The notes under the pieces: generated by a model
The model's database searches: none
Told to the model about the DNA's origin: nothing
What the model saw: only the letters and a program-made list of their open reading frames with translations
Shown: positions 28,461 to 37,604 of the stretch, piece by piece
Numbering within the stretch: the first letter of the stretch is position 1
Layout: each line of letters starts with the position of its first letter
From: Microbacterium oxydans
Lineage (GTDB): Bacteria; Actinomycetota; Actinomycetes; Actinomycetales; Microbacteriaceae
DNA length: 64,000 nt
Reading direction: 5' to 3'
NCBI RefSeq assembly: GCF_026559675.1
Contig: NZ_CP092891.1
Coordinates: 2,914,001-2,978,000, forward strand
Program-made: the position numbers and the translations under genes

Positions 28461-29303
28461 TCAGCTGGCGGAGAGGCGCTTCTTCTCGGCCTCGATGTCG
28501 AAGTCGGCGACCGGCCACTGCGGATCGATGTCCTCCAGGGCCGCGAGCAGCAGCTCCTGCACGGCGAGGCGCGCGTACCACTTGGCGTTCGCCGGGATCA
28601 CGTGCCACGGCGCTGCCTCGGTCGAGGTGCGGTCGAACACCGTCTGGTAGGCCTCCATGTACTGCGGCCACAGCAGCCGCTCGTCCACGTCGCCGGGGTT
28701 GTACTTCCAGTGCTTGTCCGGGCGGTCGAGGCGCTCCATCAGGCGGGACTTCTGCTCCTCGGGCGAGATGTGCAGCATGACCTTGACGATGCGGGTGCCG
28801 GATGCCGCGACACGGGCCTCGAACTCGTTGATCGCGTCGTAACGGCGCTCGATCTCCTCGGGCGCGGCGAGCTCGCGGACGCGCCCGATCAGCACGTCCT
28901 CGTAGTGGGAGCGGTCGAAGACGCCGATGAACCCCGGCTCGGGCAGCCGCTTCTCCACGCGCCAGAGGAAGTCGTGCTCGCGCTCCTCCGCGGTCGGCGC
29001 CTTGAACGCGGCGAGCGCGACGCCCTGCGGGTCGACGCCGCCGACCACGTGCCGCACGATCCCGCCCTTGCCTGCGGAATCCATGGCCTGCAGCACCAGC
29101 AGCACCGCATCCTTCGCCACGCCGACCCGGCTCTCGGCGAACAGGCGCTCCTGCAGGTCGTTGAGGGTCTCGAGCCCGGCGGCGAGATCGCGGGCGCCGT
29201 GCGACTTCCCGCCGACGTAGCCGGGCTTGGTGTCGGGGTCGACGTCGGCGAGACGGAACCCCTCGTCGACACGGAGCTTCTGCGTCCAGGTGTGCGCGTT
29301 CAT
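28461..29303 (-). CDS. ppk2: Polyphosphate kinase 2 family protein
   Basis: This protein of about 280 residues transfers phosphate between polyphosphate and nucleotides. P-loop-like MDSAGKGG is at residues 74-81, the lid/Walker B motif FDRSHYEDVLIGRV at about 124-137, and KHWKYNPGDVDER further on; all are conserved in single-domain PPK2 enzymes. ATG 29303 is preferred to GTG 29309 since AGGA lies 8 nt upstream. It starts 16 nt after the menD stop, so it is probably co-transcribed with it. Class I versus class III (ADP versus AMP) cannot be decided by eye. Confidence 0.92.
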   Translation of the reverse strand: MNAHTWTQKLRVDEGFRLADVDPDTKPGYVGGKSHGARDLAAGLETLNDLQERLFAESRVGVAKDAVLLVLQAMDSAGKGGIVRHVVGGVDPQGVALAAFKAPTAEEREHDFLWRVEKRLPEPGFIGVFDRSHYEDVLIGRVRELAAPEEIERRYDAINEFEARVAASGTRIVKVMLHISPEEQKSRLMERLDRPDKHWKYNPGDVDERLLWPQYMEAYQTVFDRTSTEAAPWHVIPANAKWYARLAVQELLLAALEDIDPQWPVADFDIEAEKKRLSAS

Positions 29304-29319
29304 ACGCACATCCTGCCAG

Positions 29320-30987
29320 TCAACGGGCCAGCGGGACCTCGATGATCTGACGCCCGCCGCGCGGCGAGGTCAGCGCCTGGTCGAGCGCCGTGCGGGTGGT
29401 GACCCGCTGGTACTCCCAGCCGTAGGCGAGCGCAAGGTGCTCCAGGCGCACGGTGTGGGGCGTGTAGAAGGCGCGGTCGAGATCGCCGGGACGCGCGGAC
29501 GCCGCGACCTCCAGCGAGTCGAAGATGGTGCCGCCGCCGTCGTTGCCGACGATGACCTGCAGCCGCGGCTCGGTCTCGTCCGGGGGCAGCAGCAGGGCGC
29601 CGACGTCGTGCAGGAACGCGAGGTCGCCGAGCAGCACGCGGGTCACGCCCGGCGCGCCCGCCGCCTGGCTGGCGAGCGCGATCCCGGTCGCCGTGGCGAT
29701 CGTGCCGTCGATGCCGGCGAGACCCCGGTTGGCGTGCACGGGGACCTTCTTGCCGCCGAGCACCTGGTCGGCGACCCGCACGAGCCGCGACGAGCCGAAC
29801 ACCAGGCGGTCGTGCGGCCAGGTGGCGCGCCACACGGCGTCGGCCAGCAGTGCGCGATCGAGCGGACGGCGGACCGCGTCGAGCTCGGCCTTCACGGCCT
29901 CCCTGCGCGCGGCGAAGTCGGTGGATGCGAGGCCCTCCGGGTCGGGGGCGCTCTCGCTCAGGTCGACGGCTTCGGCGGCCGACGCCTGCAGCCACTCGCC
30001 GAGCCAGACGCGGTCGGCGGCACCGGGGGCGACGACGACCGCGCCGACGCCGCGCGAGCGGTGGTTGAGGTTCAGTTCCTCGCCGCCGCGGCGCACCGCG
30101 ATGATGTCGACATCCGTGCGGGCGAGGAGGGCGGCGACCTCGCGGCTGAGCGTCGGATGCCCGAGCACGACGGCCCGCTCGACGCGTCCGCCGAGGTCGT
30201 CGCGTGCCAGCAGGCGACGGTAGCCGTGCACCACCTGGCGTCCGAACCGCGCCCCGCTCACGATCTCGGCGATCAGCGGCCAGCCGCCGGCGTGCGCGAT
30301 CTCCTCGGCATCGGCACCGGCATCGGCACCCGCGATGACGACCGTGCGGGGACCGCGATCGAGCTCGAACGGCTCACCCCCGAGCGGGGCGGGCGCCTCC
30401 CCCGGGGTGACGACGATCGGGGGCAGCCCGCCCGAGAGCGGCTCGCGGGAGGGCAGGTTCAGGTGCACCGGGCCCGCGACACCGGGGACGCCGCCCTCGA
30501 CCTCACGGGCGCCGGTCGCCGCGGACACGGCTCGCTCGGCGAGGCCGGCCCATCCTCCGTCGCCCGGCACGGGAGCATCGACCTGGTCGCGCACCCACGG
30601 GTGGAACAGGCCGTCCTGCAGCGTCGCCTGGTTCGCGCCGACGCCGCGCAGCTCGGGCGGACGGTCGGCCGTGAGCAGGAGCAGTGGCACCCCCGCGTGG
30701 AACGCCTCCAGGACCGCGGGCAGCAGGTTGGCGACGGCCGTCCCCGAGGTGCAGACGACCGCGGCGGGCACGCCCGTCTCCCGCGCGATGCCGAGCGCCG
30801 TGAACCCGGCCACCCGCTCATCGATGCGCACGTGGACCCGCAGGTGCCCGTCATCCGCGAGACGGACCGCGGCGAGCGCGAGGGCCTGCGAGCGCGAGCC
30901 GGGAGACAGCACGATGTCGCGCACGCCGTGGGCGACGAGGTCGGCGAGCAGGGATGCCGCAGCATCCATGGCCGGCGACGAGGTCAC
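29320..30987 (-). CDS. menD: SEPHCHC synthase
   Basis: This 555-residue ThDP enzyme joins isochorismate and 2-oxoglutarate in menaquinone synthesis. The N-terminal PYR domain starts LADLVAHGVRDIVLSPGSRSQ, the motif CTSGTAVANLLPAVLEA follows, and the C-terminal PP domain carries LLGDLAFLHDVGALL and VGNDGGGTIFDSLE, the ThDP-Mg motif. GTG 30987 overlaps the stop of the PLDc_N gene (GTGA). It forms a unit with that gene and ppk2. menB, menC and menE are not in the window. Confidence 0.96.
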   Translation of the reverse strand: MTSSPAMDAAASLLADLVAHGVRDIVLSPGSRSQALALAAVRLADDGHLRVHVRIDERVAGFTALGIARETGVPAAVVCTSGTAVANLLPAVLEAFHAGVPLLLLTADRPPELRGVGANQATLQDGLFHPWVRDQVDAPVPGDGGWAGLAERAVSAATGAREVEGGVPGVAGPVHLNLPSREPLSGGLPPIVVTPGEAPAPLGGEPFELDRGPRTVVIAGADAGADAEEIAHAGGWPLIAEIVSGARFGRQVVHGYRRLLARDDLGGRVERAVVLGHPTLSREVAALLARTDVDIIAVRRGGEELNLNHRSRGVGAVVVAPGAADRVWLGEWLQASAAEAVDLSESAPDPEGLASTDFAARREAVKAELDAVRRPLDRALLADAVWRATWPHDRLVFGSSRLVRVADQVLGGKKVPVHANRGLAGIDGTIATATGIALASQAAGAPGVTRVLLGDLAFLHDVGALLLPPDETEPRLQVIVGNDGGGTIFDSLEVAASARPGDLDRAFYTPHTVRLEHLALAYGWEYQRVTTRTALDQALTSPRGGRQIIEVPLAR

Positions 30988-31334
30988 GGGCGCTGATCCG
31001 TGGCGGGAGGCTCGTCGGTCTCCTCATCCAGCCGGGCGAGCTCTTCCTCGAGACGACGGATGCGGGCATCCTGCTCGGTCTTGCTGATGCTGCGGAGGAA
31101 CGCGGGGTCGTCGTCGGGAGCGATCACGGGGCGGACGCCGGGATCGTTCGCGCGGCGTCGGCCGATCACGAACCAGAGGATGCCGCCGATGACGGGAAGC
31201 AGGACGACGATGAAGATCCAGGCGGTCTTGGACACACCCCGGTGCCGCGTCGCCGGCTGCACTGCGCAGTCGACGATGCTGAACACCCAGAACACGGCGG
31301 CGAGGAAGCCGCCGATGATCAGTAGTCTCGCCAC
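30984..31334 (-). CDS. PLDc_N-domain small membrane protein
   Basis: The 116-residue product has two membrane helices (about 3-23 and 38-58) around the motif VDCAVQPATRHRGVSKTAWIF, the phospholipase D nuclease N-terminal (PLDc_N, PF13396) pattern. A coiled-coil-like acidic tail (RIRRLEEELARLDEETDE) follows. GTG 31334 follows TACACT (31341-31346) by 6 nt and also has GGAGGG, so I reject the longer frame starting at 31421. The stop overlaps menD by 4 nt. The function of the isolated domain is unknown. Confidence 0.8.
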   Translation of the reverse strand: MARLLIIGGFLAAVFWVFSIVDCAVQPATRHRGVSKTAWIFIVVLLPVIGGILWFVIGRRRANDPGVRPVIAPDDDPAFLRSISKTEQDARIRRLEEELARLDEETDEPPATDQRP

Positions 31335-31408
31335 CCCTCCAGTGTAGGCGTGTCCGCGGCACCCCGGCCCCGGTGGGACCAAGGCGCGGTTGCTAGACTT
31401 CGCGGCAA

Positions 31409-31837
31409 ATGCTGCCCTCATCGCCGGATCGGATACCGCGAGCGCGGGCCGAGCGGATGCTGATCGCCCGGGTGATCACGGCGGTCGGCCTCGCGCTCCT
31501 GCTCGTGATCGGCGCGTGGTCCACCTCCGGCGGATCCGCCGATGTGCACGCCTCGCTGTGCCTCGCCTCCGGTGTCTCGGCCCCGGCCGGCGCCGCCCCC
31601 ACCGCGTCCGCCACCGACGGCGCGACGGCGGTCGACGTGCTCGGCTCCGACCTGGGGGTCTGCCTCCTCGCGGTGCTCTGCGGCGTCGCTCTGGTCCTGC
31701 TCTTCCGTCGAGTCGTCGGTCACGGCACCCGTCCGCTCGGAGCCCGCGCCCCGCGCGCCGTGGCACCGAGCCGCGCCGGTCCCCTCCCCCTCGTCCACGC
31801 CCTCTCCCTGACACAGCTCTCGATCTCTCGCACCTGA
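31409..31837 (+). CDS. Two-helix hypothetical membrane protein
   Basis: The 142-residue product has hydrophobic segments at about 19-38 and 82-100 with a small extracytoplasmic loop that contains one Cys and is rich in Ala, Ser and Thr, and an Arg/Pro-rich C-terminus. TAGACT (31394-31399) lies 9 nt before ATG 31409, so the start is plausible. I do not recognise the family. The gene is divergent from the PLDc_N unit and 72 nt before the DsbA-like gene on the same strand. Confidence 0.55.
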   Translation: MLPSSPDRIPRARAERMLIARVITAVGLALLLVIGAWSTSGGSADVHASLCLASGVSAPAGAAPTASATDGATAVDVLGSDLGVCLLAVLCGVALVLLFRRVVGHGTRPLGARAPRAVAPSRAGPLPLVHALSLTQLSISRT

Positions 31838-31909
31838 CCCGCGACGTGCGCATCGAGCCGCCCCGCGCGGCATCCCTCCCCTGTCGTACCCGTGTGTCTG
31901 GAGCCCCCT

Positions 31910-32563
31910 GTGAAGAACTCTGTCAAAGCGACCCTGATCGCCATCGCCGTCGCCATCGTCCTGCTGATCGTCGGCATCGTGTTCGCCATCACCCAGCAGC
32001 AGCAGCCTGCCGCCTCGCCCGAGGGCGGCTCGCAGCCCACCGTCCGCACCGACTCCCACGTCCTCGACGACGGAGGCGAGGGTGCCGTGACCGTCGTCGA
32101 GTTCCTCGACTTCGAGTGCGAGGCGTGCGGGGCGTTCTACCCCGTCGTGGAAGAGCTCCGCGAGAAGTTCGACGGGGAGATCACCTACGTCGTCCGGTAC
32201 TTCCCGCTGCCGGGGCACATCAACTCGACCCAGGCCGCCCTCGCCGCCGAGGCCGCGGCGCAGCAGGACCGCTTCGAGGACATGTACCACCGGCTGTTCG
32301 AGACCCAGGCGCAGTGGGGCGAGCAGTCCGAGGAGACCCCCGAGGTGTTCCGGGCCTTCGCCGAGGAGCTCGGGCTCGACATGGCCGCCTACGACGCCGC
32401 CGTCGCCGATCCCGCGACCGCCGCGCGCGTGCAGACCGACAAGAGCGACGGCGAGAAGCTGCAGGTGAACAGCACCCCGACGTTCTTCGTCGACGGCGAG
32501 AAGGTCGAGCTGCAGGAGTGGGACGACCTCGAGCAGGCCATCGAGAAGGCCCTCGAGGGCTGA
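31910..32563 (+). CDS. Membrane-anchored DsbA-like thioredoxin-fold protein
   Basis: The 217-residue product has one N-terminal helix (residues 8-28) and then a thioredoxin fold facing outward. The redox site FLDFECEACGAFYP has CxxC at Cys70 and Cys73, and the cis-Pro loop NSTPTFFVDG is present. It fits the DSBA-like / thioredoxin_4 group that forms or shuffles disulfides in exported proteins. GTG 31910 is chosen because GGAG lies 6 nt upstream; GTG 31892 is an alternative. A vitamin K epoxide reductase or DsbB partner is not nearby. Confidence 0.88.
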   Translation: MKNSVKATLIAIAVAIVLLIVGIVFAITQQQQPAASPEGGSQPTVRTDSHVLDDGGEGAVTVVEFLDFECEACGAFYPVVEELREKFDGEITYVVRYFPLPGHINSTQAALAAEAAAQQDRFEDMYHRLFETQAQWGEQSEETPEVFRAFAEELGLDMAAYDAAVADPATAARVQTDKSDGEKLQVNSTPTFFVDGEKVELQEWDDLEQAIEKALEG

Positions 32564-32573
32564 GGCCGCGCGA

Positions 32574-32617
32574 CTCCGACTCAGGCGTCCTCGCCGCCGT
32601 GGGCGCCCGAGTCGGAG
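32574..32617 (+). terminator. Hairpin after the DsbA-like gene
   Basis: CTCCGACTC pairs with GAGTCGGAG (9 bp), closing a 26-nt loop that has its own GGCG/CGCC pairing. It starts 11 nt after the stop and no U-run follows. Confidence 0.5.
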
Positions 32618-32704
32618 AGGGCGGGTGCCAGCATGTCGGCGAGGCGGCGCCGCGCAGCCTGATAGCGCCCCCGAGCCGTCGGACTCGTCGGCGATCCGTC
32701 GCGG

Positions 32705-34507
32705 TCAGAACACCGCGATCCTCCGCGACGCGGCGGACAGATACCGCGTGACCGGATTGGTGATCGTCTGCCGGAGCTCCCGGATCGCCACCGCCTCGGC
32801 GACGCTGTCGGTGATGACGCCGTCGACGCCCCGGTCGATGTACTCGGCGAGCAGCCCCGGGTCGTCCACGGTCCACACGAAGAGCTGCTTCTCCTCGCCG
32901 TGGAGGCCGACCAGCATCTCGTCCGAGTACGACCAGTCCTCGACCGCCACACCCTGCGCCGGGGTGCGCGGAGCATCGCCGATCTGGAGCCCGGTGACCA
33001 GCACCACGGGGCGCTCCGGATCGGCGGCGGTGATCCGCGCGACGATGTCCACGTCGAGCGACTGGATCAGATGATGCCGCGCAGGGTCCAGCCGATCCAG
33101 TTCCCGCACCACGCGATCCGCGAGGCCCGGCTCCTCGTGTCCGTGCGGCTTGACCTCGACCAGGACGCGGATGGCGAGCTCGTCGGCGGTGCGCAGATAC
33201 TCCTCCAGCGTCGGGATGCGATCGCTGAACGCCCCCTGCCGCACCACGAGCCGCGTGACCTCCTCGGTGTCGAGGTCGTACACGTTCCGCGGGTCGCCTG
33301 TCAGCCGCCCGAGGTTCACGTCGTGGATGACGACGAATCCGCCGTCGGCCGTCTCCTGGACGTCCATCTCCACGACATCGGCTCCGGCCTCCGCCGCGGC
33401 GCGCAGGGAGCCGAGCGTGTTCTCCGCTCCCCCGGCGACGTACCCGCGATGGGCGATCACCAGGGGCGGGGCCGACGGCGCCGTCGCCAGCGTCGCGAAC
33501 ACCGTGGGCGGAACGGCGAGGACCCCGAACAGCACGAGCGTGACGGTCGCGAGCACCCGCGACGGTCGGTCCCGCACCGGGGCCGGGGCGGGGAGGGAGA
33601 CGGCGCCGCGGTTCACGGCCACGAAGAAGAACGACAGGAACGCCGCGACGACTCCGGTCACGACGAAGCGCACGAGATCGAGGATCGCGAGCATGGTCCC
33701 CGCCACGGCCGCCCCGCCGTCTCCGGCGAGCGCGACGGGCACCGCGCCGAGCAGCCCCGTCAGCGTGAGGACCGCCGCCGCCGCCGCTCCCGTCAGGAGG
33801 AACAGCACCGCCACGAGCACCTGCGTCCGCCGGGTGAGCGCGATGCTCCGACGCATCGCCGCCCACACAGTCTCCTGCTCCCCGGCGAGCGCGGCCGCGG
33901 TTCCGGCGAGACGCAGCCCCAGATAGACCAGTCCGATGACCACCACCGTGTAGGCGACGGTGCCGGGGACGGTCTTCGTGAGCTCTCCGCTGATGAACTT
34001 CGGGATGGCGATGTGCGAGGTGACGGTCGTGCCGACGCCGATGTGCGACAGCGGGACGAGGAGCAGTGCGTACCCCGCGAACAGGACGATCTGCCAGCTC
34101 AGCGCCCGACGACCGATGCGCGCGAGGCCACGGAGCAGCGCCCGCGCGGACGGAGCCTCACCACGCAGACAGAGCTCGGCGACGACGGTGAAGACGCTGA
34201 CGGCGACGAGGGCGAACAGCGTCGCGACGAGAGCGATCAGGACGAGGGCGAGGATCGCGACCGGACTGCTCGACAATCCGGGGAGGCCCGCCGTGCTGAT
34301 CCCGTCGACACCGGCCGCGCGCAGGGCTGCCTGGAACAGGGTCAGCAGGAGCGGAAGCACGCCCCAGACGTAGAGGCCCTCGACGAGGATCGTGACGACG
34401 ACCACGAGGAGGAGCCGTCGACGCAGGATGCTCCCCGCCATCACGACGGCGGAAGGGACGAGTGACCAGGCGGAGGGCGGACGAGAGCCCGCGACGTCGG
34501 TCTGCAT
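32705..34507 (-). CDS. Membrane glycerophosphodiester phosphodiesterase
   Basis: The 600-residue protein has an N-terminal multi-helix membrane domain (about residues 20-330, GDPD_N type with helices such as LLLVVVVTILVEGLYVWGVL) and a C-terminal GDPD TIM-barrel. The barrel has IAHRGYVAGGAENT with the catalytic His-Arg, EMDVQETADGG with the metal acids, and VIHD. It would cleave glycerophosphodiesters at the membrane. ATG 34507 follows TACTCT (34514-34519) by 6 nt; the in-frame ATG further upstream (34546) lies before that promoter and is rejected. It is divergent from the tyrosine phosphatase gene. Confidence 0.9.
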   Translation of the reverse strand: MQTDVAGSRPPSAWSLVPSAVVMAGSILRRRLLLVVVVTILVEGLYVWGVLPLLLTLFQAALRAAGVDGISTAGLPGLSSSPVAILALVLIALVATLFALVAVSVFTVVAELCLRGEAPSARALLRGLARIGRRALSWQIVLFAGYALLLVPLSHIGVGTTVTSHIAIPKFISGELTKTVPGTVAYTVVVIGLVYLGLRLAGTAAALAGEQETVWAAMRRSIALTRRTQVLVAVLFLLTGAAAAAVLTLTGLLGAVPVALAGDGGAAVAGTMLAILDLVRFVVTGVVAAFLSFFFVAVNRGAVSLPAPAPVRDRPSRVLATVTLVLFGVLAVPPTVFATLATAPSAPPLVIAHRGYVAGGAENTLGSLRAAAEAGADVVEMDVQETADGGFVVIHDVNLGRLTGDPRNVYDLDTEEVTRLVVRQGAFSDRIPTLEEYLRTADELAIRVLVEVKPHGHEEPGLADRVVRELDRLDPARHHLIQSLDVDIVARITAADPERPVVLVTGLQIGDAPRTPAQGVAVEDWSYSDEMLVGLHGEEKQLFVWTVDDPGLLAEYIDRGVDGVITDSVAEAVAIRELRQTITNPVTRYLSAASRRIAVF

Positions 34508-34590
34508 GGTCAGAGAGTAGCGTCCGGCGCCGAACCGCTCCGCCATCCCGATACGCTGAGACCAGAATCAGGGAGAGGGCCCGGACGACG

Positions 34591-35397
34591 ATGGAATTGA
34601 CTTCGGTTCTGCAGGGAACGCACAACGCTCGCGAGCTCGCCGGGTTGCCCACGTCCGGAGGCGGAACGCTCGCCTCCGGTCTCCTCTTCCGATCCGATGC
34701 CCTCGCCACGCTGACGGATGAGGGGCTGCAGGCACTCGTCGATCTCCGCATCGGAACGGTGATCGACCTGCGCACCGACGGCGAGCGCTCGCGCGCGGCC
34801 GATCGTCTTCCGGCGGACGGCAGCGTGACCCTGCTGCCGCTGCCCATGCAGGGCGGCGCCATGGACGAGATGGTGAAGCACCTGCTGCCCGCCGCCGGCG
34901 GAGCGAGCCTGTCGGTGACCCAGGTCGCCACCATCCTGCAGCAGGTGCCGACGCTGGAGGATCTGTACGTCTCGATCCTGGAGGCCAGCGCCGTGCCGTT
35001 CGCGGCGGTGGCGCAGACCGTGCTCCAGGCTTCGCGCACGGAGCGACCCGGCGTGCTGTTCCACTGCACCGCCGGCAAGGACCGCACCGGTCTCGCCGCC
35101 GCGATCCTCCTGCTCGTCGCCGAGGTGCCGCGCGAAGAGATCGTGGCCGACTACACCGAGACCGGGGAGAACCTCGCGCACGGATTCGCCGAGGCGCTGA
35201 CCGCGCTCATCACCTCGCTGGGTGTGCCCCTCACCCCGGCACTGAAGACCCTGGCGACCGAGTCTCCCGCGTCCGCGATCGAGGCCGCGATGGACTGGAT
35301 CGCCGCGAACCACGGCGACGTGGCCGGCTACCTGCGCAGCGGCGGCATGACCGCGGCGGAGATCGTCGACCTGCGTCGCGTGCTGCGCGGGGAATAG
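34591..35397 (+). CDS. Tyrosine-protein phosphatase (PTP/DSP fold)
   Basis: This 268-residue phosphatase starts MELTSVLQGTHNARELAGLP, the family's N-terminal pattern. The P-loop HCTAGKDRTG gives nucleophile Cys159 and Arg165, and FRSDALATLTDEGLQALVDL...VIDLRT is typical of the Y_phosphatase3 group. Some relatives also act on lipids. GGGAGAGGG lies 11 nt before ATG, and TACGCT (34550-34555) may be the -10 box. The longer open frame upstream runs through the divergent GDPD promoter and is rejected. No signal peptide is present. Confidence 0.9.
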   Translation: MELTSVLQGTHNARELAGLPTSGGGTLASGLLFRSDALATLTDEGLQALVDLRIGTVIDLRTDGERSRAADRLPADGSVTLLPLPMQGGAMDEMVKHLLPAAGGASLSVTQVATILQQVPTLEDLYVSILEASAVPFAAVAQTVLQASRTERPGVLFHCTAGKDRTGLAAAILLLVAEVPREEIVADYTETGENLAHGFAEALTALITSLGVPLTPALKTLATESPASAIEAAMDWIAANHGDVAGYLRSGGMTAAEIVDLRRVLRGE

Positions 35398-35453
35398 CGA
35401 CTCGGCACGACCACTCCCCGTCGGAGGAGGCACCCGCTCGCTACGCTGAGCGC

Positions 35454-37532
35454 ATGACTGAGGAGCGCTCCCCCTCGCCCCACCCGGCCATCGCCGTCGT
35501 CCGCCGCATCCCGGCGACGCTGACCATGGTGCTGCTGATCCTCGTGGTGGGGGTCGTCTGGAACGGCCTGTGGGCGCCGTTCGAGGACACGACGCTCTTC
35601 CAGACCGTCGCCTACGGTCTGCCGAATCTCACCGACGGCAAGTGGTGGACGCCCCTCACCGGCACGTTCTTCGTGAACCAGCCGTGGGTCTACGCGTTCA
35701 CGATCGCCGGATTCTGGGGCATGGCGTTCCTGGAGTTCCGTCGCGGGACGCGCGTCGCACTGGCCTACTACTGGGTCGGTCAGCTGTTCGCGATCTTCGC
35801 CACCGCGCTGCTCCTGCTGGTGCTCTCCCAGTTCCCGTGGGAGTGGGCGGCCGACCAGGCGCAGGCGCTCGACGTCGGAGCCTCCGGCGGGACCATGGCC
35901 TGCATCGCCGCGGCCGTGGGGCTGTTCCGTCCACCGTGGCGCGTGCGCGGCTGGCTCATCCTGCTGGGGTTCGTGTTCATCGCGATGCTGTTCTGGGGCA
36001 AGGTCGCCGACCTCGAGCATCTGCTCGCCGTACTGCTGATCCTCGCGGTCGACAGGTCGCTGCGGGTGCGGCACACCACCGTCCGCGAGCAGCGCCTGAT
36101 CGCGGTGATCGCGGTCCTCGTGCTCGGCGCGGTCGAGATCATCACGACCCTCGTGCCCACCGACGGCCCGTTCGGACCGACCGACCCGGCCTCCGGAGGG
36201 TTCATCGACCTGGCGATCGACCTCGTGGTGATCCTGGTGCTCGTGAACGGTCTGCGTCGCGGCCGGCGCTGGACCTGGGTGCTCGCTCTCCTGCTCGGCA
36301 TCTTCAACGTGCTGGTCGCTGCGCTCGTGCTGACCCTGATCACGGTCTTCAGCCAGGCCCAGGTGGACTTCCGCTGGGACGGCGAGACCGAGCTCGCGCT
36401 GGCGAACGGCTTCCTGTGGCTGATCGTGCTCGTGTACCTGATCTGGGTGCGCCGGGCCTTCCGCGCCAAGCGACGGGCGAGACTCGGCGCGCAACCCGCC
36501 CCCACGGCGGAGGACATGAAGCGCGAGCTGCGCGCCCACGGCGGCGGGACGCTGTCCTGGATGACGACCTGGGACGGCAACAGCTACGCCCGCGTGACCG
36601 GCGGCATCGTGGCGTACCAGCGGCGGAACGGCGTCGCGCTGGCATTGGCCGATCCGATCGGCCCGGCGGAGGGGCGCGCCGAGGCGGTGACCGACTTCAT
36701 CCACGCCGCGGAGCTGGCCGGTCTCGTGCCCTGCTTCTTCAGTGCGGACGAGGCCACGCGCGCGGCCGTCCCCTCGACGTGGCGGAGCATCGTCGTGGCG
36801 GACGACACGATCGTCGACCTGCCGGGCCTGGAATTCACGGGCAAGCGCTGGAACTCGGTGCGCACCTCCCTCAACAAGGCCGGCCGGGAGGACATGACGT
36901 TCCGCCTGACGCACCTCAAGGCGGAGTCGTGGGGCGTGCAACAGCAGCTGCGGGCGATCTCCGAGGCCTGGGTGGGCGACAAGGATCTGCCCGAGATGCG
37001 CTTCACGCTCGGGACTCTCGACGAGGCCGAGGATCCGGAGGTGCGCCTCGCCCTGGCGCTCGCCCCCAACGGCGACGTCGACGGCTTCCTGTCCTGGCTC
37101 CCCGTGTACGGCGGCGACGGCGCGGTGCGCGGCTGGACGCTCGACCTGATGCGCCGCCGCGAGGGCGGGTTCGGGCCGGTGATGGAGTACCTGATCGGAT
37201 CGTCCGCGAAGCAGTTCTCCGAGGAGGGCGCCGAGATCATGTCGCTCTCCGGGGCACCGCTCGCCCATGACTATCCGCCGGATGCGGGCGTGATCGCCGC
37301 GCTCAGCGATCGACTGGCCGAGGCCCTGGAGCCGGTCTACGGCTTCGGGTCGCTGCACCGGTTCAAGCAGAAGTTCCATCCGCGATACGAGACCATGTAC
37401 CTCCTGTTCCGCGACGAGAGCGACCTCACCCGCATCGGCGGCGCGCTCACCCGGGCGTTCCTGCCGGATGCGACGCTGCGGCAGTTCGCCGGCGCCGGGC
37501 TCGAGCTCGTGCGCGGCGGCGGGAAGGACTGA
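35454..37532 (+). CDS. Rhomboid-like membrane domain fused to DUF2156 (LPG synthase C-terminal-like)
   Basis: The 692-residue product has an N-terminal six-helix block with rhomboid-type marks: VGASGG (Ser144) and DLEHLLA (His189). More helices continue to about residue 335, followed by a soluble C-terminal domain (about 350-680) of the DUF2156 / phosphatidylglycerol lysyltransferase C-terminal class. That domain shows LSWMTTWDGNSY, YQRRNGVALALADPIGP, GKRWNSVRTSLNKAGRE, FLSWLPVYGGDGAVRGWTLD and FKQKFHPRYETMYL. ATG 35454 is 6 nt after TACGCT (35442-35447). It may transfer an aminoacyl group to a lipid; whether the rhomboid-like part is proteolytic is unknown. Confidence 0.82.
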   Translation: MTEERSPSPHPAIAVVRRIPATLTMVLLILVVGVVWNGLWAPFEDTTLFQTVAYGLPNLTDGKWWTPLTGTFFVNQPWVYAFTIAGFWGMAFLEFRRGTRVALAYYWVGQLFAIFATALLLLVLSQFPWEWAADQAQALDVGASGGTMACIAAAVGLFRPPWRVRGWLILLGFVFIAMLFWGKVADLEHLLAVLLILAVDRSLRVRHTTVREQRLIAVIAVLVLGAVEIITTLVPTDGPFGPTDPASGGFIDLAIDLVVILVLVNGLRRGRRWTWVLALLLGIFNVLVAALVLTLITVFSQAQVDFRWDGETELALANGFLWLIVLVYLIWVRRAFRAKRRARLGAQPAPTAEDMKRELRAHGGGTLSWMTTWDGNSYARVTGGIVAYQRRNGVALALADPIGPAEGRAEAVTDFIHAAELAGLVPCFFSADEATRAAVPSTWRSIVVADDTIVDLPGLEFTGKRWNSVRTSLNKAGREDMTFRLTHLKAESWGVQQQLRAISEAWVGDKDLPEMRFTLGTLDEAEDPEVRLALALAPNGDVDGFLSWLPVYGGDGAVRGWTLDLMRRREGGFGPVMEYLIGSSAKQFSEEGAEIMSLSGAPLAHDYPPDAGVIAALSDRLAEALEPVYGFGSLHRFKQKFHPRYETMYLLFRDESDLTRIGGALTRAFLPDATLRQFAGAGLELVRGGGKD

Positions 37533-37604
37533 GGGCGCGCCGCCACGTTCTCCGGATGGCGCGCGCAGCGGCCGTGCGAGAACCACGTGAGTACGATCGG
37601 TCTC

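Noticed and set aside
31409..31837. Assignment of the two-helix protein to a named DUF family
   Set aside because: The layout resembles several small actinobacterial membrane families and I could not recognise one with confidence.
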